From assembly GCF_000739695.1 (NCBI RefSeq), contig NZ_BBIO01000013.1, forward strand, positions 1 through 64,000: a DNA stretch of 64,000 nucleotides, given 5' to 3'. The stretch is from Tepidicaulis marinus (lineage in GTDB: Bacteria > Pseudomonadota > Alphaproteobacteria > Parvibaculales > Parvibaculaceae). This document shows, piece after piece, positions 1 to 7,069 of the stretch. Positions within the stretch are counted from its first letter, which is position 1; every line of letters starts with the position of its first letter. The notes below the pieces were generated by a model. The model saw nothing but the letters and a program-made list of their open reading frames with translations, had not been told where the DNA came from and made no database searches. Both the position numbers and the translations under genes were made by a program.

Positions 1-302
1 TACCGCTGTTCAATAGTTCTGAGACCCGACAGCGATTGGCTGGCGAAGGCGTTATAGTTTTCCTGTCTTCTTCTTCGCCGCTCTTCTCGTATCCTTTCTT
101 CGACTTTCTTGTTCGTATACCAGGCGGTCCAAACAGCTGCGATTGCGGCACTCAGTGTCCCCATTGCCGACAATGCGATCCAAAAAGAAGATCCGGTCTC
201 AGAAGCGGCAGTGAAGTAACCAAGCATCAGCAAACCGATAAAGAATCCGATACCCGTTCCTCCGGCTATTCCCAGGTGGAAGTCGTTCTTTCTGTCACTC
301 AT
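1..302 (-). CDS. Small two-helix membrane protein, truncated by the window edge
   Basis: An open minus-strand frame starts with ATG at 302 and runs off the left end with no stop, giving about 100 residues. A strong ribosome binding site (AGGAGG) lies about 7 bases upstream, which fixes the start. The product begins MSDRKNDFHLGIAGG. It has two hydrophobic segments (about residues 10-32 and 42-62, the second around WIALSAMGTLSAAIAAVW), then a very basic, Arg/Glu-rich tail that looks like the start of a cytoplasmic coiled coil. Base composition is lower in GC than the core genes, as in the adjacent hicAB pair, so it may be acquired DNA. I do not recognise the family, and the C-terminal part is outside the window. 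Confidence 0.6.
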   Translation of the reverse strand, partial: MSDRKNDFHLGIAGGTGIGFFIGLLMLGYFTAASETGSSFWIALSAMGTLSAAIAAVWTAWYTNKKVEERIREERRRRRQENYNAFASQSLSGLRTIEQR

Positions 303-317
303 GCCCCCCTCCTTCTC

Positions 318-719
318 TTAACCCGTGAGCAGCATGCGCGCGGCGCTTGCCAGGAAGTTCGAGCGCGTCATGCCCCGTTCCTTCGCGGCCTCGTCGATCG
401 CTTCCAGGAGGCTGGGATCGATCGAGATATTCACGCGCTTGGCCGCGCTGCGGTCTTCGATGAGGGGGATGAGAACGAAGAAGGCGTCTTTCGTTTCTTC
501 CCGAAGGGCCTTATCGGCGCGCACGGCGTCCATGCCGCGCGGCGCGGGAATATCCTCGCCGTCTTCGCGCATGCCCGCAACGTGAAAGGCAAGCGCGTCG
601 GCTGCGCTGCGGACCGTTTCTTCAATCGTATCGCCGGCGCCGATGCAGCCCGGAAAGTCCGGGAAGCTCGCCCCATAGCCGGTGTCGGGGTCTTTGTGGA
701 TCAAGGCAACGTATCGCAT
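318..719 (-). CDS. hicB: HicB family antitoxin
   Basis: This 133-residue antitoxin pairs with the HicA RNase encoded 33 bases upstream. The N-terminal half (about 1-75) is the HicB fold, with the typical opening MRYVALIHKDPDTGYGASFP and the FPGCIGAGDT turn. The C-terminal part (about 92-133) is a ribbon-helix-helix DNA-binding domain, RVNISIDPSLLEAIDEAA, so the protein should both neutralise HicA and repress its own promoter. The gene order is toxin first, antitoxin second. Two palindromes of the kind bound by ribbon-helix-helix dimers lie upstream of hicA. The family assignment is firm; autoregulation is inferred. Confidence 0.9.
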   Translation of the reverse strand: MRYVALIHKDPDTGYGASFPDFPGCIGAGDTIEETVRSAADALAFHVAGMREDGEDIPAPRGMDAVRADKALREETKDAFFVLIPLIEDRSAAKRVNISIDPSLLEAIDEAAKERGMTRSNFLASAARMLLTG

Positions 720-752
720 GGCATCCCTCTGTGGATAAGGGGCGGCGGGGGC

Positions 753-941
753 TTAGAGCCAGCCCGCCTGTTTGTAAATGGACCGGACGGTGCCGGACGG
801 AATGTCTTTATTCGGGTGGGGGACCGTGACGCGGCCTTGTCTGTCCGGGTGCTTGAACTGGTGATGGTCGCCGCGCGTGGCCACAAGTTCCCAGCCGTCC
901 GCTTTAAGCATCTTGATCAGTTTGCGGCTGTTGCGTTCCAA
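753..941 (-). CDS. hicA: HicA family mRNA interferase toxin
   Basis: This 62-residue protein has the full length of a HicA toxin, a double-stranded-RNA-binding-fold ribonuclease that degrades mRNA and tmRNA when free of HicB. The opening NSRKLIKMLKADGWELV, the catalytic-histidine region GDHHQFKHP and the ending SGTVRSIYKQAGW are characteristic. It is the first gene of the hicA-hicB operon, and its start at 941 follows closely on the operator-containing promoter at 958-1020. Nothing indicates inactivation: the His segment and length are intact. Confidence 0.92.
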   Translation of the reverse strand: MERNSRKLIKMLKADGWELVATRGDHHQFKHPDRQGRVTVPHPNKDIPSGTVRSIYKQAGWL

Positions 942-957
942 GTCCTGGCCCTTTTGT

Positions 958-1020
958 TGTGTTTATATATACACACTTATCTGGGCGGGGGTCAATGACT
1001 GTTGTGTATATATATGCGCA
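958..1020 (-). promoter_or_regulatory. hicAB promoter with two 18-bp palindromic operators
   Basis: Two near-perfect 18-bp palindromes, TGTGTTTATATATACACA (958-975) and TGTGTATATATATGCGCA (1003-1020), begin exactly 45 bases apart. On the minus strand a -35-like TTGACC (995-990) and a -10-like TATATA (971-966) are separated by 18 bases. The first palindrome covers the -10 and the second lies just upstream of the -35. This matches a promoter repressed by the ribbon-helix-helix domain of HicB. Palindromes and spacing are read directly; binding is inferred. Confidence 0.7.
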
Positions 1021-1181
1021 AAGAGATGCGGCCCGCATGGCGTTGGTCAGGCCCATGCGCGTCTCTACGCGTAACGGCGGCCAATATGGCGTGGTAAACT
1101 TTGACGGAACAGGTGGCCGCGGCACGAAGAAAAATAGTTGAATTCAAGACGACCATGCCGAGGTGCTTCGGAAGGCAGGTT

Positions 1182-1832
1182 TCAGTATTGGGCCGGACAA
1201 TCATGTTGAATGGCAGCTCCTTCCAACACCTGCCCGAAAATGAGCTGGTCCCAGAAGCGGCCTTTCCAGTAGGCGTGCTGGCGCAGGAGGCCTTCTTTTT
1301 CAAAGCCGTGCCGCTCGAGCAGGCGGATGGAGCGAATGTTGCCGGGCGTCACCATGGCCTCGAGGCGGCGCAGCGCCAGGGGACCGGCGGCGAGGGCGAT
1401 GAGCAGCGGCATCAGTTCTGCCATGACGCCTTTTCCCCAATAAGCAGGGGAAAGGTCATAGGCGACCTCGCCGCGCCGGGCGCGCTCATAGACGAGGGCG
1501 TTGAAACCGCAGGTGCCGAGGAAGCAGCCCGGCGCGCCATCTTGCGCTTTTTCGCGAATGGCCCAGCGGATCCCTTGTGCGGCCGCGCGCAAATTTTCAG
1601 CCCAGCCGACCACGTCCTCAGCCTCTTCGCTCCGCGTGAAGGGATCGATATCCATGTATTCGGTGACGCGCGGGTCCTGAAAATGCGTCAGAAGCGCGGG
1701 GACATCGTGCGTTTCCAGCGGAGTTAGCAGAAAGCGCGGTGTTTCAAGCCCGGCGGTCAATTCCAGAAAATATTCTTCCTTCGGCTGAGGCGGGAAACTG
1801 TCGGGCAAAGTATCGGGCAAAGTATCGGGCAT
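1182..1832 (-). CDS. GNAT family N-acetyltransferase, RimJ/RimL type
   Basis: About 216 residues, a GCN5-related acetyltransferase of the RimJ/RimL class. LETPRFLLTPLETHDVPALL is the usual family opening, YDLSPAYWGKGVMAELM holds the acetyl-CoA-binding loop and NIRSIRLLERHGFEKEGLLR the conserved C-terminal strand. The class acetylates N-terminal amines of ribosomal proteins or small amines; the substrate is unknown here. I place the start at ATG 1832 because conservation begins soon after it. An in-frame ATG at 1955 would add 41 low-complexity residues and cannot be excluded, as neither start has a strong binding site. The first codons lie in a 12-bp tandem repeat (PDTLPDTLPDSF). Confidence 0.8.
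   Translation of the reverse strand: MPDTLPDTLPDSFPPQPKEEYFLELTAGLETPRFLLTPLETHDVPALLTHFQDPRVTEYMDIDPFTRSEEAEDVVGWAENLRAAAQGIRWAIREKAQDGAPGCFLGTCGFNALVYERARRGEVAYDLSPAYWGKGVMAELMPLLIALAAGPLALRRLEAMVTPGNIRSIRLLERHGFEKEGLLRQHAYWKGRFWDQLIFGQVLEGAAIQHDCPAQY
1801..1831. repeat. 12-bp in-frame tandem repeat at an acetyltransferase start
   Basis: The unit TCGGGCAAAGTA is repeated at 1801-1812 and 1813-1824 and begins a third time at 1825. It encodes the repeated PDTL at the N-terminus of the acetyltransferase. Because the unit is four codons, copy-number slippage would keep the frame. Confidence 0.7.
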
Positions 1833-2104
1833 AAGGGCGGACCGGCGCTGAAAGGCGGTGGGTGGGGCGCGCGGCAGCACGTGTCCCCCAGGGCTTGCCG
1901 CCAAGGCTACCCCAAATGGCTGACCGGAGGAAATGGCGGCGCCGGGACGCAGCATTCGAAGCCTTTAGAAGGGCGCGCAAGGTAAGGGGAGAGTTTTCCT
2001 ATTGCAGCTTTCCGGTCTAGGGTAGGGATCTACATTTATGCGGGCGGGCAACCGGCCGGGGCGGCTGCGGGCCAGGCAGCATCGGCTATGGCCAAGCTTT
2101 GGGG

Positions 2105-4207
2105 ATGAGCGTGCGGTTGAAAAGCAGTGTGATCCGTTTTTCGTTGGGCATTTTTCTGCTGCCGTTTCTGCTTGCCGGTGCGGGAGCCGTGCCAGAGGCG
2201 GCGCCATGGCAGGAGGCTTCTGGTGAGCAGCCGGGCCTTAGAGCCGGTATCTATCAAAACCCGCCGAAAATATTTCTCGATGAAGAAGGCGCGCCGGCCG
2301 GACTTTTCCCGGAGGTGCTTGCTGCACTGAGTAAAAAAGCCGGATGGGCAGTGACCTATCACCCCTGCGCCTGGGCGGACTGTCTGGTCATGCTCGAAGC
2401 GGGCGAGATTGACCTTATGCCGGATGTGGCGCCGACACCCGCGCGTGAGGCACTTTTCAAATTCAATCAAGTGCCAGTGCTGCGCAGCTGGTCTTACGTT
2501 TATTCGCGGCCCGGCACGGTCGTGCAAAATTTCGAGGACATGGCCGGCGGACGTGTGGCCGTGCTCAAGGACAGTGTGCAGCATGGCAAGCTTGCCGAAA
2601 TGCGCAAGGAGCAGGGACTTTCCTTTGAGATCGTACCGACTGCCCGGCACAATGAGACGCTCGAAGCGGTGGCGGCAGGGCGGGCAGATTTCGGCATCGT
2701 CAATCAATCTTTGGGTGAAGCGCTGCAGAACGGGTTCGATCTGACGCGCTCGCAATTCGTTTTTCAGCCGACCGCGCTTTATTTCGCCTTTGCGCCCGGC
2801 ACGCCGGATGGGCTGATTGCCGAAGTGGACCGGCATATGGCGGCGATGAAAACCGATCCGCAATCGGCTTATTTCACGGCCTTGGAAAAATGGATGTCGC
2901 CCGCGCGGGAGCCTGCGCTGCCTGCCTGGGTGATCTGGGCGAGCGGCGCGGCGTCGCTCTTACTGCTGGCCGGTGCCGGGATCGTTGTGCTCTTGCGCCG
3001 CCGCGTCGCGCAGGTGACGCAGGCTGTGCGCTTGAGTGAAGAGAAGCTCATCCGTGCCCAAATCATTGCCCGCGTTGGTGACTTCACCTGGGATCTGCGC
3101 ACGAATGGCGTGACCTGGTCTGAAGGGCTGCTGCATCTGCTCGGCTATGAGAGCGAAACCGAAATCGATTTGGACAAGGTGCTGGAGGAAATCCATCACC
3201 CCGATGATACCGAGTGGGTCTTGAACTGGATCCTTGAAGGGGCAGCGACTGGCGCGCGCACGCTCGGGCCTGAGACCTACCGCCTGCGCAGTAAGGACGG
3301 CGCAGTCATGTTCGTCGAGGCGAATATCGTTATCGAGTATGAGGATGGCCGGGCAGTGAAAGTCTTCGGCACCTGCCAGGATATTACGCGGCAGGTGAAA
3401 TCGGAACGGGCGATCCTGCGTGCCAAGCAAAACGCGGAAGAGGCGAGCCGCGCCAAATCACAGTTCCTTGCGACCATGAGCCATGAATTGCGCACGCCGC
3501 TCAATGCCATTATCGGTTTTGCCGAAGTTATGCAGATGACGGCGGGTGGCTCGCTCAACGCCTCGCAAATGGAGCGGATCAGTTACATCCTTACTGCCGG
3601 GGAGCAGCTCCTCAACCTCGTGAACGATATTCTCGATCTTTCGAGCATTGAGTCCGGCCATCTGCGGATTTCGGTTGAAAAAGTGGATGTGGGCGAGACG
3701 GTGGGCGAATGCATCGCGCAGGTCTCTCAAATGGCCGAGCGCGGGAAAGTGACCATCGAGGACCGCTTACCAGGAGGTATGCCGGTGCTGCTTGAAACGG
3801 ACGGGCAGCGCTTCAAACAGATCATCATCAATCTTCTCTCCAATGCCGTGAAATATAATGTGGATGGCGGAAGGGTGCGCATTTATGGGGAGCGCACGAG
3901 CGATGGGTTCTTCCGGCTTTTTGTTTCCGACACGGGCATCGGTATTCCCAAGGCCAAGCAGAACCAGGTGTTCGAGACGTTCACCCGCTTGCATCCGGAC
4001 GCCATGGTGGCCGGCGGCGGGGCGGGGATCGGGCTCAGCCTGGCGCGGCTTCTGGCGCAGAAAATGGGCGGGCGGCTTGGGTTCGAAAGTGAGGAAGGGC
4101 AAGGCAGCACGTTCTGGTGCGACTTGCCGCTGGAGTTCGATCCGGATGCCCTTTCCCGGGAGGTGGAAGTTGACCGGCCGGTGAGAGACGTCAATGGAAA
4201 CGCCTGA
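2105..4207 (+). CDS. Sensor histidine kinase: periplasmic solute-binding domain, PAS, HisKA, HATPase
   Basis: A 700-residue membrane sensor kinase. It has a signal-anchor at about 10-30, a periplasmic family-3 solute-binding-like domain at about 45-265 and one membrane helix at about 275-298 (WVIWASGAASLLLLAGAGIV). A PAS domain follows at about 325-430, then HisKA with the phospho-acceptor box SHELRTPLNAIIGFAE and a HATPase domain with NLLSNAVKYN, DTGIGIP and GAGIGLSLARL. No receiver domain is fused and no obvious partner regulator sits beside it. A TTG six bases upstream (2099) is a possible alternative start. mobA begins inside its last codons, so the two genes are translationally coupled. 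The small-molecule ligand is unknown; nitrate or molybdate would fit the neighbourhood but is speculation. Confidence 0.9.
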   Translation: MSVRLKSSVIRFSLGIFLLPFLLAGAGAVPEAAPWQEASGEQPGLRAGIYQNPPKIFLDEEGAPAGLFPEVLAALSKKAGWAVTYHPCAWADCLVMLEAGEIDLMPDVAPTPAREALFKFNQVPVLRSWSYVYSRPGTVVQNFEDMAGGRVAVLKDSVQHGKLAEMRKEQGLSFEIVPTARHNETLEAVAAGRADFGIVNQSLGEALQNGFDLTRSQFVFQPTALYFAFAPGTPDGLIAEVDRHMAAMKTDPQSAYFTALEKWMSPAREPALPAWVIWASGAASLLLLAGAGIVVLLRRRVAQVTQAVRLSEEKLIRAQIIARVGDFTWDLRTNGVTWSEGLLHLLGYESETEIDLDKVLEEIHHPDDTEWVLNWILEGAATGARTLGPETYRLRSKDGAVMFVEANIVIEYEDGRAVKVFGTCQDITRQVKSERAILRAKQNAEEASRAKSQFLATMSHELRTPLNAIIGFAEVMQMTAGGSLNASQMERISYILTAGEQLLNLVNDILDLSSIESGHLRISVEKVDVGETVGECIAQVSQMAERGKVTIEDRLPGGMPVLLETDGQRFKQIIINLLSNAVKYNVDGGRVRIYGERTSDGFFRLFVSDTGIGIPKAKQNQVFETFTRLHPDAMVAGGGAGIGLSLARLLAQKMGGRLGFESEEGQGSTFWCDLPLEFDPDALSREVEVDRPVRDVNGNA

Positions 4208-4811
4208 AACGCGCGGGGTGATCAGTGGGCTTATCCTGGCGGGCGGCAAGGCGGAGAGGCTCGGCGGGGAAAAAGCGCTCCGGCTCTTGCGCGGGAAAAG
4301 TTTGATCGAGCGGGTTTATGAGCGGCTCTCTGCTCAGGTGGGCGGGCTGGCCGTGGCGGAAGGGCCATCGCCGCTCGCCTGGCGCAGCGAACTTGCTCAT
4401 CTGGATGACGGGCCTTTTTCCGGCAAGGGGCCGCTTGCCGGTATTCGCGCGGGGCTCGCTTGGGCAAAGAAAGAGGGCGGGGAATGGCTGGTGACGGCGC
4501 CTTGCGATGTACCGTTCCTGCCCTGCGATCTGGTTGAGCGCCTTCGCACGGCGGGCAAGGGAACCTGCCCGGTTGTCGTGCGGCTCGATGGACGGGACCA
4601 GAACCTTCTCGCCCTTTGGCATGTTTCGCATTTTGAAACGCTGGATAGGCTGCTTCACGCGGGCCGCCAGGCGGTCTGGGAGGCGCTCAAGGATTTGGAC
4701 GCCGTGCCCCTAGATGTTCCCGGCGAGGAGGCCGATGCCTTTTTGAATGTCAATGATGCCGCGGCATGGGCAAAGGCTGACGCTTATTTGGACAGGCCGC
4801 CCTGCAAATGA
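4194..4811 (+). CDS. mobA: Molybdenum cofactor guanylyltransferase MobA
   Basis: This 205-residue cytoplasmic enzyme links GMP to molybdopterin to form the bis-MGD cofactor. The nucleotidyltransferase signature is at the N-terminus (GLILAGGKAERLGGEKAL), followed by FSGKGPLAGIRAGL, the metal-binding TAPCDVPFLP and the family ending FLNVND. Length is normal for MobA. The gene overlaps the upstream kinase gene by 14 bases. It belongs functionally to the nitrate locus, because NasA at 13064 needs bis-MGD. Confidence 0.92.
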   Translation: METPETRGVISGLILAGGKAERLGGEKALRLLRGKSLIERVYERLSAQVGGLAVAEGPSPLAWRSELAHLDDGPFSGKGPLAGIRAGLAWAKKEGGEWLVTAPCDVPFLPCDLVERLRTAGKGTCPVVVRLDGRDQNLLALWHVSHFETLDRLLHAGRQAVWEALKDLDAVPLDVPGEEADAFLNVNDAAAWAKADAYLDRPPCK

Positions 4812-4928
4812 GCAGATGGCGGTGCAGACCGCGCGCTGAATGCCCCTTTTAAACGTCTTCCCTTTGGCCCTTTTTTTGCTGATTAGGCTTGAGTGGTTCC
4901 CGGCCAAGCCAGCAAAGAATGTTTGCGT

Positions 4929-5525
4929 ATGTCTTCCGCCTCCGAGCGATTGCGTGTGTTGCTTGTCGATCCCGATGATGCGCGGGCGCTGATTGTCGAG
5001 CAGGGCCTGGTGCAGTCGGGCGCCTGCGAGATCATGCGTGTCAAGTCCGGCATCGGGCTTTACGGCGCGGTCGAGCGCTTTGACCCGGATGTCGTGATCG
5101 TCGATTGCGACAGTCCCGACCGCGATATTCTGGAGAGCATGGGGGAGGTGTCGGGCGAGCGGGCGCGGCCCGTCGTCATGTTCGTGGAAAAAGATGCGCC
5201 GGACGGCGCGCGCAAGGCAGTACAGGCGGGGGTGAGCGCCTATATTGTCGACGGCCTTGCGTCCTCCCGCGTACGTCCCGTCGTCGATGTCGCCATCGCC
5301 CGCTTTCAAATGTATCAGGGCCTGCAAAAGGAACTCGCCAAAGCCAAATCCGATCTTGCCGCGCGCAAGATTGTTGAGAAAGCCAAAGGTGTTTTGATGC
5401 AGCAGCGCGGCCTTTCCGAAGAAGAGGCCTATCAGCTTTTGCGCAAGACGGCGATGAACGAAGGAAAACCGATTTTTCAGATTGCGGACAATCTGTTGGC
5501 GGTCGCCAAATTGCTCAAAGGTTGA
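4929..5525 (+). CDS. nasT: NasT-type ANTAR response regulator (transcription antiterminator)
   Basis: A 198-residue RNA-binding regulator of nitrate assimilation. Residues 1-125 form a receiver domain with D14 and the likely phospho-acceptor D59 in VIVDCDSPD. Residues about 135-195 are an ANTAR domain, which binds paired hexaloop hairpins in leader RNAs (AARKIVEKAKGVLMQQ, GLSEEEAYQLLRKTAM). The start is ATG 4929; an in-frame GTG at 4893 would add 12 unconserved residues. Just downstream is a 270-base leader with two hairpins and a terminator, the expected target. NasT is normally held inactive by the nitrate-binding protein NasS, but no nasS gene is present here. Confidence 0.92.
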   Translation: MSSASERLRVLLVDPDDARALIVEQGLVQSGACEIMRVKSGIGLYGAVERFDPDVVIVDCDSPDRDILESMGEVSGERARPVVMFVEKDAPDGARKAVQAGVSAYIVDGLASSRVRPVVDVAIARFQMYQGLQKELAKAKSDLAARKIVEKAKGVLMQQRGLSEEEAYQLLRKTAMNEGKPIFQIADNLLAVAKLLKG

Positions 5526-5642
5526 GCGATTGCTGTGAAAAACGCGGGCAGCGTGATCAAGCATTATGCAGGGAATGAGAAAAATCACCTTTAATATCAA
5601 TTACTTGTTGCGTTGCAGCAAAAATAGTTTTTAGAGTTTTCA

Positions 5643-5694
5643 TGCCGGGCCGATGAAGGCCCAGCATCAAAGGCCGGATTGCCAAGGGCGGCAG
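5643..5694 (+). promoter_or_regulatory. Candidate ANTAR-binding double hairpin in the nitrate operon leader
   Basis: Two hairpins with six-base loops lie in the nasT-porin gap. The first (5643-5666) pairs nine positions with one mismatch around the loop GATGAA (5652-5657). The second (5679-5694) has a five-pair stem around AAGGGC (5684-5689). ANTAR proteins recognise two adjacent stem-loops with hexanucleotide loops in which positions 1 (A) and 4 (G) are conserved. Loop 2 matches both positions; loop 1 matches only G4. Hairpins are read from sequence; NasT binding is inferred. Confidence 0.6.
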
Positions 5695-5727
5695 AGCACG
5701 GCTGACTGCGAGAATTGAAACACGGGC

Positions 5728-5776
5728 AAAGGCGTCCGCATGGCGATGAAAATCGCCGGCGGGCGCCTTTTCTTTT
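5728..5776 (+). terminator. Intrinsic terminator in the nitrate operon leader
   Basis: A long stem pairs AAAGGCGTCCGC (5728-5739) with GCGGGCGCCTTT (5759-5770), with one G-U pair. It is capped by the perfect inner hairpin GGCGAT-GAAA-ATCGCC (5742-5757) and followed by TTTTCTTTT. It ends only about 19 bases before the porin start, downstream of the double hairpin. This is the arrangement expected for attenuation relieved by NasT. Confidence 0.8.
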
Positions 5777-5794
5777 GCCGATGGGGTTAAGCAG

Positions 5795-7030
5795 ATGACG
5801 GTATCGAGAATGACACGGCAAATAGCGATGGGGGCATTGGCGGGGCTTTGCGCGCTGCCGGTGGTAGCGGCACATGCGGATGATTTGGGCGCGGCGCTGG
5901 CGGAAACGAAACCGCTGATCGACTTGCGGGCGCGGGCGGAATTCGTGGACCAGGACGGTTTTGCCAATGATGCGCGTGCTTACACATTGCGCGAGCGCCT
6001 CGGCTTTGAAACGGGCAGCTTTTATGGTTTCTCGCTTCTGGCGGAAATCGAATCCGTGCAGGCACTGGGCCCGGAAGATTTCAATAGCACGGCGAACGGG
6101 CGCGCGGCCTATCCCGTCATCGCGGATCCGGAAGCCAGCGAGCTCAACCGGCTGCAGCTTACCTATGAAGGCATTCCGGATACGAAGATCGTTGCCGGGC
6201 GTCAGCGGATCATCCTCGATGATGCGCGCTTCGTCGGCAATGTGGGCTGGCGGCAGAATGAGCAGACTTTCGACGCGGCGCTCGTTACCAATAGATCGCT
6301 TCCCGGTGTCACGGCGACTTATGCCTATATCGAGGAAGTGCACCGGATTTTTTCCGATAAGAGCCCGATCGGCAATTTCGACAGCGACAGCCATCTCATC
6401 AATCTGGGCTATAGCGGGATCGAAGGCCTGACGCTTACCGGCTTTGCCTATCTCTTGGATTTCGATAATGCGGCCGGTGCCTCAAGTGAAACCTACGGCG
6501 CGCGGGCGGCTTACAAGACGGCGCTCAATGAAGATTGGTCGCTGAAGGGCGCTGCTTCCTATGCCCGCCAAAACGAATATGGAAGTAATCCCGCATCTTT
6601 CTCCCTCGATTATTATTCGGTGGATGCGGGGGCAAGCTACGGGCCGCTTTCCTTCGGCGCGGGCTATGAGGTGCTGGAAGGGGACGGGACGACCGGTTTC
6701 TCCACCCCGCTTGCCACGCTGCATAAGTTTCAGGGCTGGGCCGATGCGTTCCTGACGACCCCGGTAGACGGCATCGAGGATCTTTCCGCTTCTCTGAATT
6801 ATGCGCTGCCGGCTTTCGGGCCGTTCACGAAAATTACGTCCGGCATCGTTTTTCACGATTTCGAGGCGGAGCGCACTGGCGCCTCGCTCGGCGATGAGGT
6901 GGATGCGGTGCTTTCCGCGGCGCTCGATAACGGCATCAAGCTCACCGCGAAATATGCCTCTTTCGATGGGGGCAGCGCTGGGCCGGCGGACCGGGAAAAG
7001 CTCTGGTTCCAGGTCGCTTATGCCTACTGA
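5795..7030 (+). CDS. Outer-membrane porin, alginate-export-like family (candidate nitrate porin)
   Basis: A 411-residue outer-membrane beta-barrel protein. It has a signal peptide of about 28 residues (ending VVAAHA), then alternating amphipathic strands. Family signatures include LRERLGFETGSFYGF, GRQRIILDDARFVGNVGW and NEQTFDAALV. It ends in the aromatic FQVAYAY typical of proteins handled by the BAM machinery. It resembles the alginate-export-domain porin family rather than trimeric general porins. It is the first gene after the NasT leader and lies 39 bases before nrtA, so it probably admits nitrate or nitrite to the periplasm. The substrate is inferred from position only. Confidence 0.82.
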   Translation: MTVSRMTRQIAMGALAGLCALPVVAAHADDLGAALAETKPLIDLRARAEFVDQDGFANDARAYTLRERLGFETGSFYGFSLLAEIESVQALGPEDFNSTANGRAAYPVIADPEASELNRLQLTYEGIPDTKIVAGRQRIILDDARFVGNVGWRQNEQTFDAALVTNRSLPGVTATYAYIEEVHRIFSDKSPIGNFDSDSHLINLGYSGIEGLTLTGFAYLLDFDNAAGASSETYGARAAYKTALNEDWSLKGAASYARQNEYGSNPASFSLDYYSVDAGASYGPLSFGAGYEVLEGDGTTGFSTPLATLHKFQGWADAFLTTPVDGIEDLSASLNYALPAFGPFTKITSGIVFHDFEAERTGASLGDEVDAVLSAALDNGIKLTAKYASFDGGSAGPADREKLWFQVAYAY

Positions 7031-7069
7031 GAAACGATTTACCTCCCGCTTTCATCAAGGAGACAAGAG

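Noticed and set aside
36-998. Long plus-strand frame of 320 codons over hicAB
   Set aside because: It is antisense to hicB and hicA, whose families, spacing and operator are clear, and its product is Arg/Gly/His-rich with no recognisable fold.
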